Shown: positions 1 to 8,244 of the stretch, piece after piece | Layout of the letters: every line of letters begins with the position of its first letter | Position numbering within the stretch: the first letter of the stretch is position 1 | From: Acidaminobacter sp. JC074 | GTDB lineage: Bacteria; Bacillota; Clostridia; Peptostreptococcales; Acidaminobacteraceae | Assembly: GCF_022496765.1 (NCBI RefSeq) | Contig: NZ_VANV01000002.1 | Location: 62,001-126,000, forward strand | Direction: 5' to 3' | Length of the DNA: 64,000 nt | Program-made: the position numbers and the translations under genes | The notes under the pieces: generated by a model | Databases searched by the model: none | Told to the model about the DNA's origin: nothing | Seen by the model: only the letters and a program-made list of their open reading frames with translations

Positions 1-1794
1 GAATTACTTAAAAAACACTTTGGCTATGATACCTTTAGGTATGGTCAAGAGGAAATAATAGATATGATTGTTTCGGGTTCTGATGTGTTGGCCATCATGC
101 CTACAGGAGGCGGGAAGTCTCTGTGTTATCAGTTGCCAGCCCTTTTATTAGATGGCATATGTATTGTTATATCACCACTGATTGCTCTTATGAAAGATCA
201 GGTAGATGGACTAAATGAGTCGGGTATACCTGCTACTTATCTGAATTCTACACTGACTTTATCAGAATCGAATGAGCGCGTTAAAGAGATCATTGATAAT
301 CGTTATAAACTGGTCTATGTGGCACCTGAAAGACTTTTAAGCGATCAGTTTTATGACTTATCACAGAGGATTAATATCTCTCTAATTGCAGTCGATGAAT
401 CACACTGCATCAGTCAGTGGGGCCATGATTTTAGACCATCTTATAAGAACATACCACTTTTTATCAATCGCTTAAAGACTAGACCTGTTGTGACAGCTTT
501 TACAGCTACAGCAACATCCTATGTTGTCAGTGAAATAAAAGAGCTTCTAGAACTGAACATGCCCTTTGAATTGACTACAGGTTTTAACAGAGAAAACCTA
601 TTTTACAGGGTTGTCAAACCTAAAGATAAAAACAAATACGTAAAAGATTATCTAAATAATGACTTTGATCAAGGGTCAGGTATTATATACTGTTCTACGA
701 GAAAGGCTGTGGAATCTTTGTCTCAAAAGCTAAAGTCACAGGGTTTCTCAGCAGAAGGCTACCATGGTGGTATGGAAAGTGATACAAGAACCGCCATACA
801 AGAAGCCTTTATGCTGGATCAGATAAAAATTATTGTTGCAACCAATGCTTTTGGTATGGGAATAGATAAACCTGATGTTAGATTTGTACTCCACTACAAC
901 ATGCCTAAAAATATGGAAGCATATTATCAGGAAGCTGGTCGTGCTGGAAGAGATGGTAAGAAAAGTGTTTGTATTTTGATGTACTCACCATCTGATATTG
1001 TTAAGCAAAAGCTTTTGATTGCTCAGAATTATACAGACCCTCAGAGAGACAAGATTCAAAGAACCAACCTGCAAGTATTGGTTAACTATTGCCATACCAA
1101 CGACTGTCTACGTGATGAAATTATTTCATATTTTGGTCAAAAGAAAGCATACATAGACTGTGGTTCATGTGGTAATTGTTTAAATGATTCTGAGTTTGTA
1201 GACATGTCCGTAGAATCTCAAAAGATACTGTCTTGTATTTATAGAACCAATCAGCGGTTTGGTACCAATATGATCATCAAGGTCTTGAGGGGATCTAAGG
1301 ATAAAAAGATTATGAATTGGGAGCTTAATAAAGTATCTACCTATGGTATTATTCCAGATATATCTGAAGGTGGCCTAAGAGAACTTATTATGAACCTGAT
1401 TGCCAGAGGTTATATCACCATGACTGTGGACCAGTTTCCAATCCTTAAACTTAATGAGTCATCAAGAGCCGTTCTAAAAGGTGAGACCAAGATACTGGTA
1501 AGAAAAGAACGTATACAAGTTAAAGATAAGAAAAAGTCTAAGAAAAAACCTAAGACTGATTTGGATTACAATAGGGACTTGTATGACTTACTTGCAGAAA
1601 AACGTAAATCAATCGCTAGTAAGAAGCGGGTACCTTTATATGTAATATTTGCAAACTCTGTACTAGAATCAATGGCATTTTATTTACCGACAACTAAAGA
1701 GGCCTTTCTCGAAATCAAGGGTGTTGGTGAAAAGAAGTTTGAAACTTATGGTCAAGATTTTATAGATATCATTTATGAATTTAAAAGCAAATAG
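1..1794 (+). CDS. recQ: ATP-dependent DNA helicase RecQ (5' end outside window)
   Basis: This is a 3'-5' superfamily 2 helicase for DNA repair and recombination. The frame is open from base 1, and the residues before the first ATG (position 64) read as the RecQ motif 0 (FGYDTFRYGQEE). The true start therefore lies upstream and the gene is cut by the window edge. Walker A is MPTGGGKS. The DExH box reads DESHCISQWGHDFRP; most RecQ proteins have DEAH, so the third position is substituted. The helicase C domain ends in the QEAGRAGRDG motif. A four-cysteine zinc site follows (C-L-R-D then CGSCGNC), then a winged-helix region. A C-terminal HRDC domain contains EIKGVGEKKFETYG. The architecture is complete for the family. 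A hairpin terminator follows, and no other helicase partner is adjacent. Confidence 0.96.
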   Translation, partial: ELLKKHFGYDTFRYGQEEIIDMIVSGSDVLAIMPTGGGKSLCYQLPALLLDGICIVISPLIALMKDQVDGLNESGIPATYLNSTLTLSESNERVKEIIDNRYKLVYVAPERLLSDQFYDLSQRINISLIAVDESHCISQWGHDFRPSYKNIPLFINRLKTRPVVTAFTATATSYVVSEIKELLELNMPFELTTGFNRENLFYRVVKPKDKNKYVKDYLNNDFDQGSGIIYCSTRKAVESLSQKLKSQGFSAEGYHGGMESDTRTAIQEAFMLDQIKIIVATNAFGMGIDKPDVRFVLHYNMPKNMEAYYQEAGRAGRDGKKSVCILMYSPSDIVKQKLLIAQNYTDPQRDKIQRTNLQVLVNYCHTNDCLRDEIISYFGQKKAYIDCGSCGNCLNDSEFVDMSVESQKILSCIYRTNQRFGTNMIIKVLRGSKDKKIMNWELNKVSTYGIIPDISEGGLRELIMNLIARGYITMTVDQFPILKLNESSRAVLKGETKILVRKERIQVKDKKKSKKKPKTDLDYNRDLYDLLAEKRKSIASKKRVPLYVIFANSVLESMAFYLPTTKEAFLEIKGVGEKKFETYGQDFIDIIYEFKSK

Positions 1795-1850
1795 TTGAGT
1801 CAACACTTGAAGGTGACGAATGTTTTATATCATATAACATAACCTAAGAG

Positions 1851-1880
1851 AAACTTTGGCATGTGTCCAAAGTTTTTCTT
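1851..1880 (+). terminator. Rho-independent terminator after recQ
   Basis: A 9-bp perfect stem (1851-1859 with 1867-1875) closes a 7-base loop and runs into a T-rich tail. It separates recQ from the Na/Pi cotransporter. Confidence 0.8.
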
Positions 1881-1964
1881 GTTCTAAAAAACTAAATTTT
1901 CATATTATTTTGAAAAATTATGAAGTAAAATAGAATTGGGCGTAAAATATTTAAGGGGTGAAGC

Positions 1965-3599
1965 ATGGTTGATTTTAATGTAACAGAAATTATCGTTCAG
2001 TTGATAGGTGGACTGGCACTTTTCCTATATGGTATGAATGTCATGGGAGAAGGCCTTCAAAAGTCTGCTGGCGATAAAATGAAATCTATTATTGAATCTT
2101 TAACAAGAAATCGGATAATGGCGGTACTTGTTGGAACGGTCGTTACTGCTATTATTCAGTCATCATCAGCAACAACTGTTATGGTTGTTGGTCTTGTTAA
2201 TGCAGGTATTATGAATCTAACACAGTCTGTTGGGATCATTATGGGTGCCGATATTGGTACAACCATTACTGCACAGCTTGTGTCGATTAACTTAACAGCA
2301 CTGGCACCATTTTCAATTGCACTTGGTGTGGTGATCAATTTATCCACAAAGAATCCAAAAATAAAAAAATATGCAGAAATCCTTATAGGATTTGGTATTT
2401 TATTTATGGGTATGGACATTATGAAGGGGGCATGTAAGCCGCTTAGATCATACGAACCTTTTACAAATTTATTAACGCGATTTGGATCAGGTAGTGGTAT
2501 TGATACATTCTTAGCAATTGGTACAGGTTTTTTAGTGACAGCCGTTATCCAGTCTTCGTCGGCTACTACGGGTATTATGATTGCCCTAGCAGGGGCAGGC
2601 TTATTAAACATTGAATCTGCCTTTCCAGTACTTTTAGGTGCTAACATCGGTACTTGTGTTACAGCGCTGCTTTCTTCAATCGGTACCAAACGTGTGGCAA
2701 AAAGAGCTGCTATTATGCATTTAACAATTAAAGTCATTGGTACGACAATCTTTGCTATATTCTTATCTGGGATAACTGTTTCTGTTGTACAGATGATGTC
2801 TTCTAGTCCGGAAAGACAAATTGCATGGGCTCATACATTATTTAATGTCGTCAATACCATGATACTTCTACCATTTGCACCACTCTTGGTTAAGTTTGTA
2901 ATGAAGGTATTACCACAGCAATCTAGTCCTGAGGAGAAGGATTATACTTTGGCTCTAGACGACAGAATCTTGGGGACGCCGTATATAGCCTTAGAGCAAG
3001 TAAAAAATGAAATCACTGTAATGGGTGATCTAGCAGTCAAGTCCTTTCACACAGCCATGGATGGCTTTTTAGATAGTAATCCAGACAATGTTACTAAGGT
3101 CAACAGGTATGAAGAGAAAATCAACTTAATGGAAGAAGAGATACTAGAGTACCTTGTAAAAATGTCGAACTCTGCCGTATCAGGTGACCAAAGAGAGATG
3201 ATTGATACACTTTTTAACTCTGTTAATGATATAGAACGATTAGGTGATCATGCAGAAAATATTGCTGAGTTGACCACCTATAAAATCAAACACCAATTAA
3301 AGTTTTCTAGTGAAGCCAATGTAGAGTTAAGAGAAATTTATGAAGTTGCTAAAGAAGCTCTAGATATTGCTATTGCCAATATCAAGAATGAAGACCAGGC
3401 TGAAGCTTCTAAGGTCGTTGAGATAGAACAGCGTATTGATGAGTTAGAAGAAGCATTAAGAAAGAAACATATCAGACGTCTTAGCGATGGTATCTGTCAG
3501 GCCAAATCAGGTGTTATATTCTTAGATCTTATTAATAATATTGAACGTGTTGGCGATCATGCCATGAACATAGCGGAAATACATCTCTTGGATGCATAA
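1965..3599 (+). CDS. Na/Pi cotransporter family protein with C-terminal PhoU-like domain
   Basis: This is an inner-membrane carrier of the NptA/YjbB type (PF02690), expected to move phosphate with sodium. The two inverted Na_Pi_cotrans repeats each carry the signature QSSSATT, at Q65 and Q196, embedded in hydrophobic segments over residues 1-310. The C-terminal part (about 340-544) is soluble, helical and PhoU-like, with two copies of an IERxGDHAxNIAE motif. That is the usual architecture for the longer bacterial members. The start follows a GGGGTG ribosome site. The gene stands alone, with terminators upstream of it and after the next gene. The substrate is inferred from the family; some YjbB-like proteins mainly export phosphate. 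Confidence 0.93.
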   Translation: MVDFNVTEIIVQLIGGLALFLYGMNVMGEGLQKSAGDKMKSIIESLTRNRIMAVLVGTVVTAIIQSSSATTVMVVGLVNAGIMNLTQSVGIIMGADIGTTITAQLVSINLTALAPFSIALGVVINLSTKNPKIKKYAEILIGFGILFMGMDIMKGACKPLRSYEPFTNLLTRFGSGSGIDTFLAIGTGFLVTAVIQSSSATTGIMIALAGAGLLNIESAFPVLLGANIGTCVTALLSSIGTKRVAKRAAIMHLTIKVIGTTIFAIFLSGITVSVVQMMSSSPERQIAWAHTLFNVVNTMILLPFAPLLVKFVMKVLPQQSSPEEKDYTLALDDRILGTPYIALEQVKNEITVMGDLAVKSFHTAMDGFLDSNPDNVTKVNRYEEKINLMEEEILEYLVKMSNSAVSGDQREMIDTLFNSVNDIERLGDHAENIAELTTYKIKHQLKFSSEANVELREIYEVAKEALDIAIANIKNEDQAEASKVVEIEQRIDELEEALRKKHIRRLSDGICQAKSGVIFLDLINNIERVGDHAMNIAEIHLLDA

Positions 3600-3686
3600 T
3601 TAAGCTTAAAAGTCTCAATTCTGGGTAGTAATAGAATGTGACTATGCCTTTGTTGAACCATATTCGGGAATAGAAAGGACAATATT

Positions 3687-4022
3687 ATGAAAGATTACAA
3701 GAATATCATTACAAAGATGATGGAGTATCAAAACACTTATGAAGCAGACAAAATGTTAGAGTATTTTACAGACGATGCACAGTTTCTAGTTATTGATGAT
3801 CATTCTACATTTGTAGAAGGAAAAACCAATATCAAAACAATGATTGAAACTACAAAACCTGAAGATCGTTATCATTGGACGCTAAACAACATGATGACAA
3901 CTGATGATAAGGTTGTTACTTTCGAAACTATGACAACTAAAGACAATACTACTGAAGCTTACATTTTCATTTATGAAATGAAAGACGACCATATCAACAA
4001 GGTATGGATGACAAAGCAGTAG
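3687..4022 (+). CDS. NTF2/SnoaL-like small protein
   Basis: This is a 111-residue protein with the pattern of the NTF2-like/SnoaL fold: an N-terminal helix (IITKMMEYQNTYEADKMLEYFTDDAQF), then a curved sheet ending in HINKVWMTKQ. Such proteins act as small-molecule binding or isomerase modules, and nothing in the sequence fixes a substrate. A GAAAGGA ribosome site precedes the ATG. The gene is monocistronic, with a strong terminator just after it. It is separated from the cotransporter by about 87 bases without an obvious terminator, so read-through is possible. The fold call is moderate and the function is unknown. Confidence 0.72.
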   Translation: MKDYKNIITKMMEYQNTYEADKMLEYFTDDAQFLVIDDHSTFVEGKTNIKTMIETTKPEDRYHWTLNNMMTTDDKVVTFETMTTKDNTTEAYIFIYEMKDDHINKVWMTKQ

Positions 4023-4037
4023 AGAGCTAGATTTATT

Positions 4038-4067
4038 TGCGTAACAGAATCATCTGTTACGTTTTGT
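4038..4067 (+). terminator. Terminator after NTF2-like gene
   Basis: A perfect 8-bp stem (4038-4045 with 4052-4059) closes a 6-base loop and is followed by TTTTGTTTT. Confidence 0.85.
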
Positions 4068-4221
4068 TTTGCTCAAAAAGTGGCATTTGAAGTGTATATA
4101 TGAATTACCATATTATAATTGTACCTTATCTTATAATAGTCAAAAGTATAAAAGTTGAAAAAAATCATGGTAATGAGTACAATGTAAAAGTAAGTGATAA
4201 TAATATGTACATGGAGGAATA

Positions 4222-5175
4222 ATGGATAGTAAGTTCTATCAATTGGATTATATCTTAAATATTGAAAAGTTTCAGAAGATACAGGATGATATGTCTAAAG
4301 CGACAGAAATGGCAATAATTGCTGTGGATTTTAAAGGGAATCCTGTAACAAAACACAGTCGTTGCCAAGCCTTTTGCACCTTAGTTAGATCAGATGAAAA
4401 ATTGAATGATTTATGTGAAAAGTGTGATTCAAGGGGTGGACTAGAAGCTGCAAGGCTACAAAAGCCCTATGTTTATATGTGTCATATGGGTGTTGTGGAT
4501 GTTGCCATACCAATAACTGTTGACGACCAGTATTTAGGTGCATTAATGATGGGACAGATCAAGTTAGAAGATGAAAATAACATCTCGCAGCTTGAAAGAA
4601 TCGTTAGTAAAAGATTCTTGTTGGATAATTGTGATTATCCTGAGATTGAGACTTTGTATGCTGGCCTGCCTATTATGAAGTTAGAAAAGATACAAGCTGT
4701 GGCTCAAATGGTTTTTCATATGGTTAACTATATGGTAGAAGAAGCCATTCTAAAAGCCAAACTCAATGAAAGAAATAGACAGTTAAACTTAACTAAGCCT
4801 AAACCTTCTCCTGTTAATACAGTAGAAGATGCTCCAAAAATAGTTGAAGAACATAAGGATTTAATAATAAAACCTGCTCTTGATTACATGAAAGACAACT
4901 GTGAAAAGAAGATTTATCTCGATGACATGGCATATCGCTGTAATATATCATCATCGTATTTTAGTAGGTTGTTTAAAAGAGAAGTTGGTGAGAGTTTTTC
5001 ATCCTATTTAAATAAACTAAAGGTTGAAAGAGCCAAGACAATCTTAGACGAAACAGATGAACCTATTATCAACATATCCTTAAACCTTGGTTATGAGGAC
5101 TGTGGTTATTTTATTAAAGTATTTAAAAAATATGTTGGTACGACACCAGCACAATATAGAAAAGTAAAATCGTAA
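4222..5175 (+). CDS. PocR-type sensory domain / AraC-family transcriptional regulator
   Basis: Residues about 8-175 match the PocR ligand-binding domain, with its cysteine-rich core (CQAFCTLVRSDEKLNDLCEKC and a later YMCHMG). This domain is known from regulators of propanediol/glycerol utilisation. Residues about 210-317 form a two-helix-turn-helix AraC domain (MAYRCNISSSYFSRLFKREVGE and ISLNLGYEDCGYFIKVFKKYVGTTPAQYR). A linker rich in Pro and Lys separates them. The gene sits immediately upstream of gldA-dhaK-dhaL in the same direction, with a terminator between. It is very likely the activator of that glycerol/dihydroxyacetone operon, and possibly of itself. The ligand (glycerol, DHA or a related triol) is inferred from context only. 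Confidence 0.9.
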   Translation: MDSKFYQLDYILNIEKFQKIQDDMSKATEMAIIAVDFKGNPVTKHSRCQAFCTLVRSDEKLNDLCEKCDSRGGLEAARLQKPYVYMCHMGVVDVAIPITVDDQYLGALMMGQIKLEDENNISQLERIVSKRFLLDNCDYPEIETLYAGLPIMKLEKIQAVAQMVFHMVNYMVEEAILKAKLNERNRQLNLTKPKPSPVNTVEDAPKIVEEHKDLIIKPALDYMKDNCEKKIYLDDMAYRCNISSSYFSRLFKREVGESFSSYLNKLKVERAKTILDETDEPIINISLNLGYEDCGYFIKVFKKYVGTTPAQYRKVKS

Positions 5176-5215
5176 AATTATGAACTAATCGTACATATTT
5201 TTACGATTTTTTTAA
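5166..5215 (+). terminator. Terminator after the PocR-AraC gene
   Basis: A 12-bp A/T-rich inverted repeat (5166-5177 with 5199-5210) includes the stop codon and leads into a run of seven T. The loop is long, at 21 bases. Confidence 0.65.
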
Positions 5216-5216
5216 A

Positions 5217-5281
5217 TTGTCAGAAAATTACGACCATATTGTCACTAGAGAGTGCATAATTGTCCAATGGCAAACGTTGTC
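5217..5281 (+). promoter_or_regulatory. Repeated TTGTC elements upstream of gldA
   Basis: Four copies of TTGTC occur at 5217, 5239, 5260 and 5277, at intervals of 22, 21 and 17 bases. Direct repeats at about two helical turns are the usual form of AraC-family binding sites. The adjacent PocR-AraC protein is therefore the candidate ligand. The motif is short, so this is tentative. Confidence 0.35.
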
Positions 5282-5325
5282 CTGAAGTCTATACTTATGT
5301 TAGATGATTGATGAAGGAGGAAAAA

Positions 5326-6408
5326 ATGAAAAAAATATTAATATCACCATCAAAGTATGTACAGGACAATGGCGCATTAAAAGAACTTGGTAAGTATACA
5401 CTTCAGTTCGGAAAGAAAGCTTTATTAGTAGCATCATCAGATGATGTGAATAGGGTAAAGGATGCGATTGATGAAACAATTAAGAATTATGATGTTACTT
5501 TAGTAGCAGGTACTTTCGGAGAAGAATGTACAAGTGAAGAAGTTCAAAGATTAGCTGAAGTATGTAAAACAGAAAGCTGTGACGTTGTCATTGGCCTAGG
5601 TGGCGGTAAAGCCTTAGATACTGCAAAGGCGGTAGCCAATGACGGCTTGTTACCCGTTATTACAGTACCGACGATTGCTTCTACAGACGCACCATGCAGT
5701 TCATTATCAGTTGTATATAATGAAAAAGGTGAATTCCAAGAGTACAGATTTTATAGAAGTAATCCAGATCTAGTATTAGTAGATACAGAAGTTATTGCAA
5801 AAGCTCCAACAAGATTTTTAAGAGCGGGTATGGGAGATGCTTTATCAACATATTTTGAAGCTAGATCTTGTGAAAGATCATTTGCAGAAAATATTCCAGG
5901 TGGTAAAAGTACAAAATTAGCTGTTGCTGCAGCAAGACTTTGCTATGAAACTTTATTAGAGGATTCAGTTAAGGCAATTGCAGCATCTGATAGAAATGTT
6001 GTAACACCAGCACTTGAGAATATCATTGAGGCCAACACATTACTGAGTGGCATGGGATTCGAATCGTCAGGTTTAGCAGCAGCACATGCGATTCATAATG
6101 GTTTAACTGCTTTAGAAGAAACACACTCTTACTATCATGGTGAAAAAGTTTCATTTGGTACTTTAGTACATTTAGTATTAGAAAATGCACCAAAATCTGA
6201 AATTGAAGAGGTAATTGCATACTGTAAATCTGTGGATTTACCAACAAGTCTAAAAGATTTAGGTGTTGAAGAAGTAACAAATGAAAAAGTAATGGCAGTT
6301 GCTAAGCTTGCTTGTGCACCTAATGAAACAATTCATAATATGCCGTTTACAGTTACTCCAGAAGATGTTTATTCAGCTATATTTGTTGCTGATGAGTTAG
6401 GAAGGTAA
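5326..6408 (+). CDS. gldA: Glycerol dehydrogenase, NAD-dependent, metal-dependent family
   Basis: It oxidises glycerol to dihydroxyacetone with NAD+ in the cytoplasm. It belongs to the iron/zinc-dependent alcohol dehydrogenase family. The NAD-binding glycine motif is GLGGGKALDTAKAVA. The three metal ligands expected from Geobacillus GldA are visible as D171 (GMGDALSTYFEARS), H254 (AAHAIHNG) and H271 (SYYHGEKVSFG). The open frame extends to a TTG at 5308, but the AAGGAGG ribosome site lies at 5314-5320. The ATG at 5326 is therefore the likely start, giving about 360 residues, normal for the family. Its stop overlaps or abuts dhaK, so the two are translationally coupled. Its product is the substrate of DhaKL. 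Confidence 0.95.
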   Translation: MKKILISPSKYVQDNGALKELGKYTLQFGKKALLVASSDDVNRVKDAIDETIKNYDVTLVAGTFGEECTSEEVQRLAEVCKTESCDVVIGLGGGKALDTAKAVANDGLLPVITVPTIASTDAPCSSLSVVYNEKGEFQEYRFYRSNPDLVLVDTEVIAKAPTRFLRAGMGDALSTYFEARSCERSFAENIPGGKSTKLAVAAARLCYETLLEDSVKAIAASDRNVVTPALENIIEANTLLSGMGFESSGLAAAHAIHNGLTALEETHSYYHGEKVSFGTLVHLVLENAPKSEIEEVIAYCKSVDLPTSLKDLGVEEVTNEKVMAVAKLACAPNETIHNMPFTVTPEDVYSAIFVADELGR

Positions 6409-6410
6409 TG

Positions 6411-7406
6411 ATGAAAAAAATAATTAATTCACCTGAATCGGTTGTGATAGAAATGTGTCAAGGGATGGTAAAGGCTCATCCTGAACAATTAGAGTTCAAC
6501 AAGCGTCATAAGCTTTTAATGAGAAAGAACTTAAATAAAAATAAGGTAACTCTAATCAGCGGTGGTGGTTCAGGTCACGAACCAGCACATGCAGGATATG
6601 TTGGTAAGGGTATGCTTGATGTAGCTGTTTGTGGAGATGTGTTTGCTTCTCCATCAACCATTCAAGTCTACAATGGTATCTTAGAGTCGGAATCTGATAA
6701 GGGAACGCTTTTAATCATTAAGAATTATTCTGGTGATATTATGAACTTTGAAGCAGCTGCTGAAATGGCAGAGGATGATGATATTACAGTAGACAAGGTC
6801 TATATCAATGATGATGTTGCTGTAAAAGACAGTTTATATACAGTTGGTAGAAGAGGGGTAGCTGGTACAGTATATGTACATAAAATTGCTGGAGCAGCTT
6901 CTGAAGCCATGAAATCTCTGGCTGAAGTAAAAGATGTGGCTAACAAGGTAATTGAAAATACAAGATCAATAGGTTTTGCCTTATCTTCATGTACAGTTCC
7001 AGCAAAAGGAACACCAACATTTGAGCTAGCAGAACAGGAAATTGAGTTTGGTGTAGGTATCCATGGGGAACCAGGTACTGAAAGAAGAACAATTAAAACT
7101 GCAGATGAGCTTGCAGCAGATTGTATCAACAAGTTGTTTGAAGAAAACATATACAGTAAGGATGATGAAGTAGCCTTAATGATTAATGGATTTGGTTCAA
7201 CGCCTTTACAAGAGTTATATGTTCTAAACAATTCAGTTGCAAAGTTACTTGAAGATAGAAATGTAAAGGTTTATGACACAATGGTTGGTAACTTTATGAC
7301 TGCCATTGATATGGAAGGTGCTTCGATTACCATGTTGAAGCTAGATGATGAGTTAAAAACGTATTTTGATGCACCAGTAGATACGATAGCAATAAAGAGA
7401 GGTTAA
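6411..7406 (+). CDS. dhaK: Dihydroxyacetone kinase, DHA-binding subunit DhaK
   Basis: It binds dihydroxyacetone covalently as a hemiaminal on a histidine for phosphorylation to DHA-phosphate. H218 in GIHGEPGTERR sits at the same number as the E. coli catalytic His. The substrate-pocket motif GGGSGHEPAHAGYVGKG is intact. At about 331 residues it is a full-length DhaK domain, not the two-domain ATP-dependent Dak protein. Two ATGs lie in a row at 6408 and 6411; the GAAGG at 6401-6405 is better spaced for the second. Two bases separate the stop from dhaL. No DhaM (PTS phosphoryl carrier) gene is nearby, so the phosphoryl donor must be encoded elsewhere or be different. Confidence 0.95.
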   Translation: MKKIINSPESVVIEMCQGMVKAHPEQLEFNKRHKLLMRKNLNKNKVTLISGGGSGHEPAHAGYVGKGMLDVAVCGDVFASPSTIQVYNGILESESDKGTLLIIKNYSGDIMNFEAAAEMAEDDDITVDKVYINDDVAVKDSLYTVGRRGVAGTVYVHKIAGAASEAMKSLAEVKDVANKVIENTRSIGFALSSCTVPAKGTPTFELAEQEIEFGVGIHGEPGTERRTIKTADELAADCINKLFEENIYSKDDEVALMINGFGSTPLQELYVLNNSVAKLLEDRNVKVYDTMVGNFMTAIDMEGASITMLKLDDELKTYFDAPVDTIAIKRG

Positions 7407-7408
7407 TA

Positions 7409-8032
7409 ATGAGTGTTATAACAACAGAAGGTATGATGAAGGCTATTAACAATATGGCAGATATTATCATAGAAAATGAAGTTTACTTTTGTGAGTTAGA
7501 TTCTGTGGCTGGCGATGGTGACTTCGGTATGTCAGTTTCTAAAGGTTTTAAACAACTGAAAGAAGAATGGGATGATCTCAGTCAGGAAACGATCGGTAGC
7601 TTTTTAAAGGATGCTGGTATGATCATTACTGAGTATTGTGGTGGTGCATCAGGCCCAATCTGGGGTTCTGCATTTAGGGCAATGGGTAAATATGCTAAAG
7701 ACAAGGATTCTTTAACAGTTAAAGAGCTTGGAGAAATGCTTGATGCTGCTGTTGCTGGTATCCAAAAGCGTGGCAAGGCACAACTTGGTGATAAGACGCT
7801 TTTAGATGCATTAATTCCAACTGCCGAAGCTGTTAAATCTGCTGATGAGACTTTAAGTGTTCGAGAAGCATTTACAGAAGGCGCAAAAGCTGCTAGACTT
7901 GGCGCTGAAAAGACCAAGACTATGGTTGCCTCAAAAGGTCGAGCATCTTATGTTGGTGAACGAAGTTTAGAACATCCTGATGCTGGTGCCATGGCACTGG
8001 GGGTAATTTTTACAGAAATGATGAACAGATAA
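7409..8032 (+). CDS. dhaL: Dihydroxyacetone kinase, nucleotide-binding subunit DhaL
   Basis: It is the ADP/ATP-holding subunit that passes phosphate to DHA bound on DhaK. The three Mg-chelating aspartates seen in E. coli DhaL (D30, D35, D37) correspond to D31, D36 and D38 in ELDSVAGDGDFG. The GGASGPIWGSAFRAMG phosphate loop and the C-terminal GRASYVGERSLEHPDAGA segment are present. The length (207 residues) matches the single-domain subunit. The usual GDADHG is GDGDFG here. It is the third and last gene of the gldA-dhaK-dhaL operon and is followed at once by a strong terminator. Confidence 0.94.
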   Translation: MSVITTEGMMKAINNMADIIIENEVYFCELDSVAGDGDFGMSVSKGFKQLKEEWDDLSQETIGSFLKDAGMIITEYCGGASGPIWGSAFRAMGKYAKDKDSLTVKELGEMLDAAVAGIQKRGKAQLGDKTLLDALIPTAEAVKSADETLSVREAFTEGAKAARLGAEKTKTMVASKGRASYVGERSLEHPDAGAMALGVIFTEMMNR

Positions 8033-8067
8033 GTTGAGCCTACGTAAGTAGGCTTAACTTATTTTTT
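8031..8067 (+). terminator. Terminator of the gldA-dhaKL operon
   Basis: A 13-bp stem with one wobble pair (8031-8043 with 8048-8060) closes a GTAA loop. A run of T follows. The stem begins at the dhaL stop codon. Confidence 0.9.
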
Positions 8068-8125
8068 GATTATGTTTAAAAAGATGCCTAACACCTGTGA
8101 ATACTTATGTGTAGCATGATAGATA

Positions 8126-8210
8126 TGTCACAAAACAGCTTATATTTGTCAATATTAAATAGATTATGTCAATATGAATTATTTGTTTCAACCCTATATG
8201 AAGGTAGAAT
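8126..8210 (+). promoter_or_regulatory. Direct repeats and promoter for the MFS carrier gene
   Basis: TGTCA elements occur at 8126, 8147 and 8167, 21 and 20 bases apart. The last two read TGTCAATAT. A plausible promoter follows directly: TTGTTT at 8183-8188 and TAGAAT at 8205-8210, with a 16-bp spacer. The 10-mer TGTCAATATT (8147-8156) recurs exactly at 13034-13043, before the epimerase gene. The layout fits an AraC-type activator bound next to the -35 box. Either the neighbouring response regulator or the PocR-AraC protein could be the binder. Confidence 0.55.
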
Positions 8211-8244
8211 TTAGTTACAAGGCATGTAAGTATAGGAGGGGAAA

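Noticed and set aside
2156-2737. Long antisense open frame (193 residues) inside the Na/Pi cotransporter
   Set aside because: It runs exactly opposite to the conserved QSSSATT domains, has no ribosome site and no recognisable domain; it is a shadow frame.
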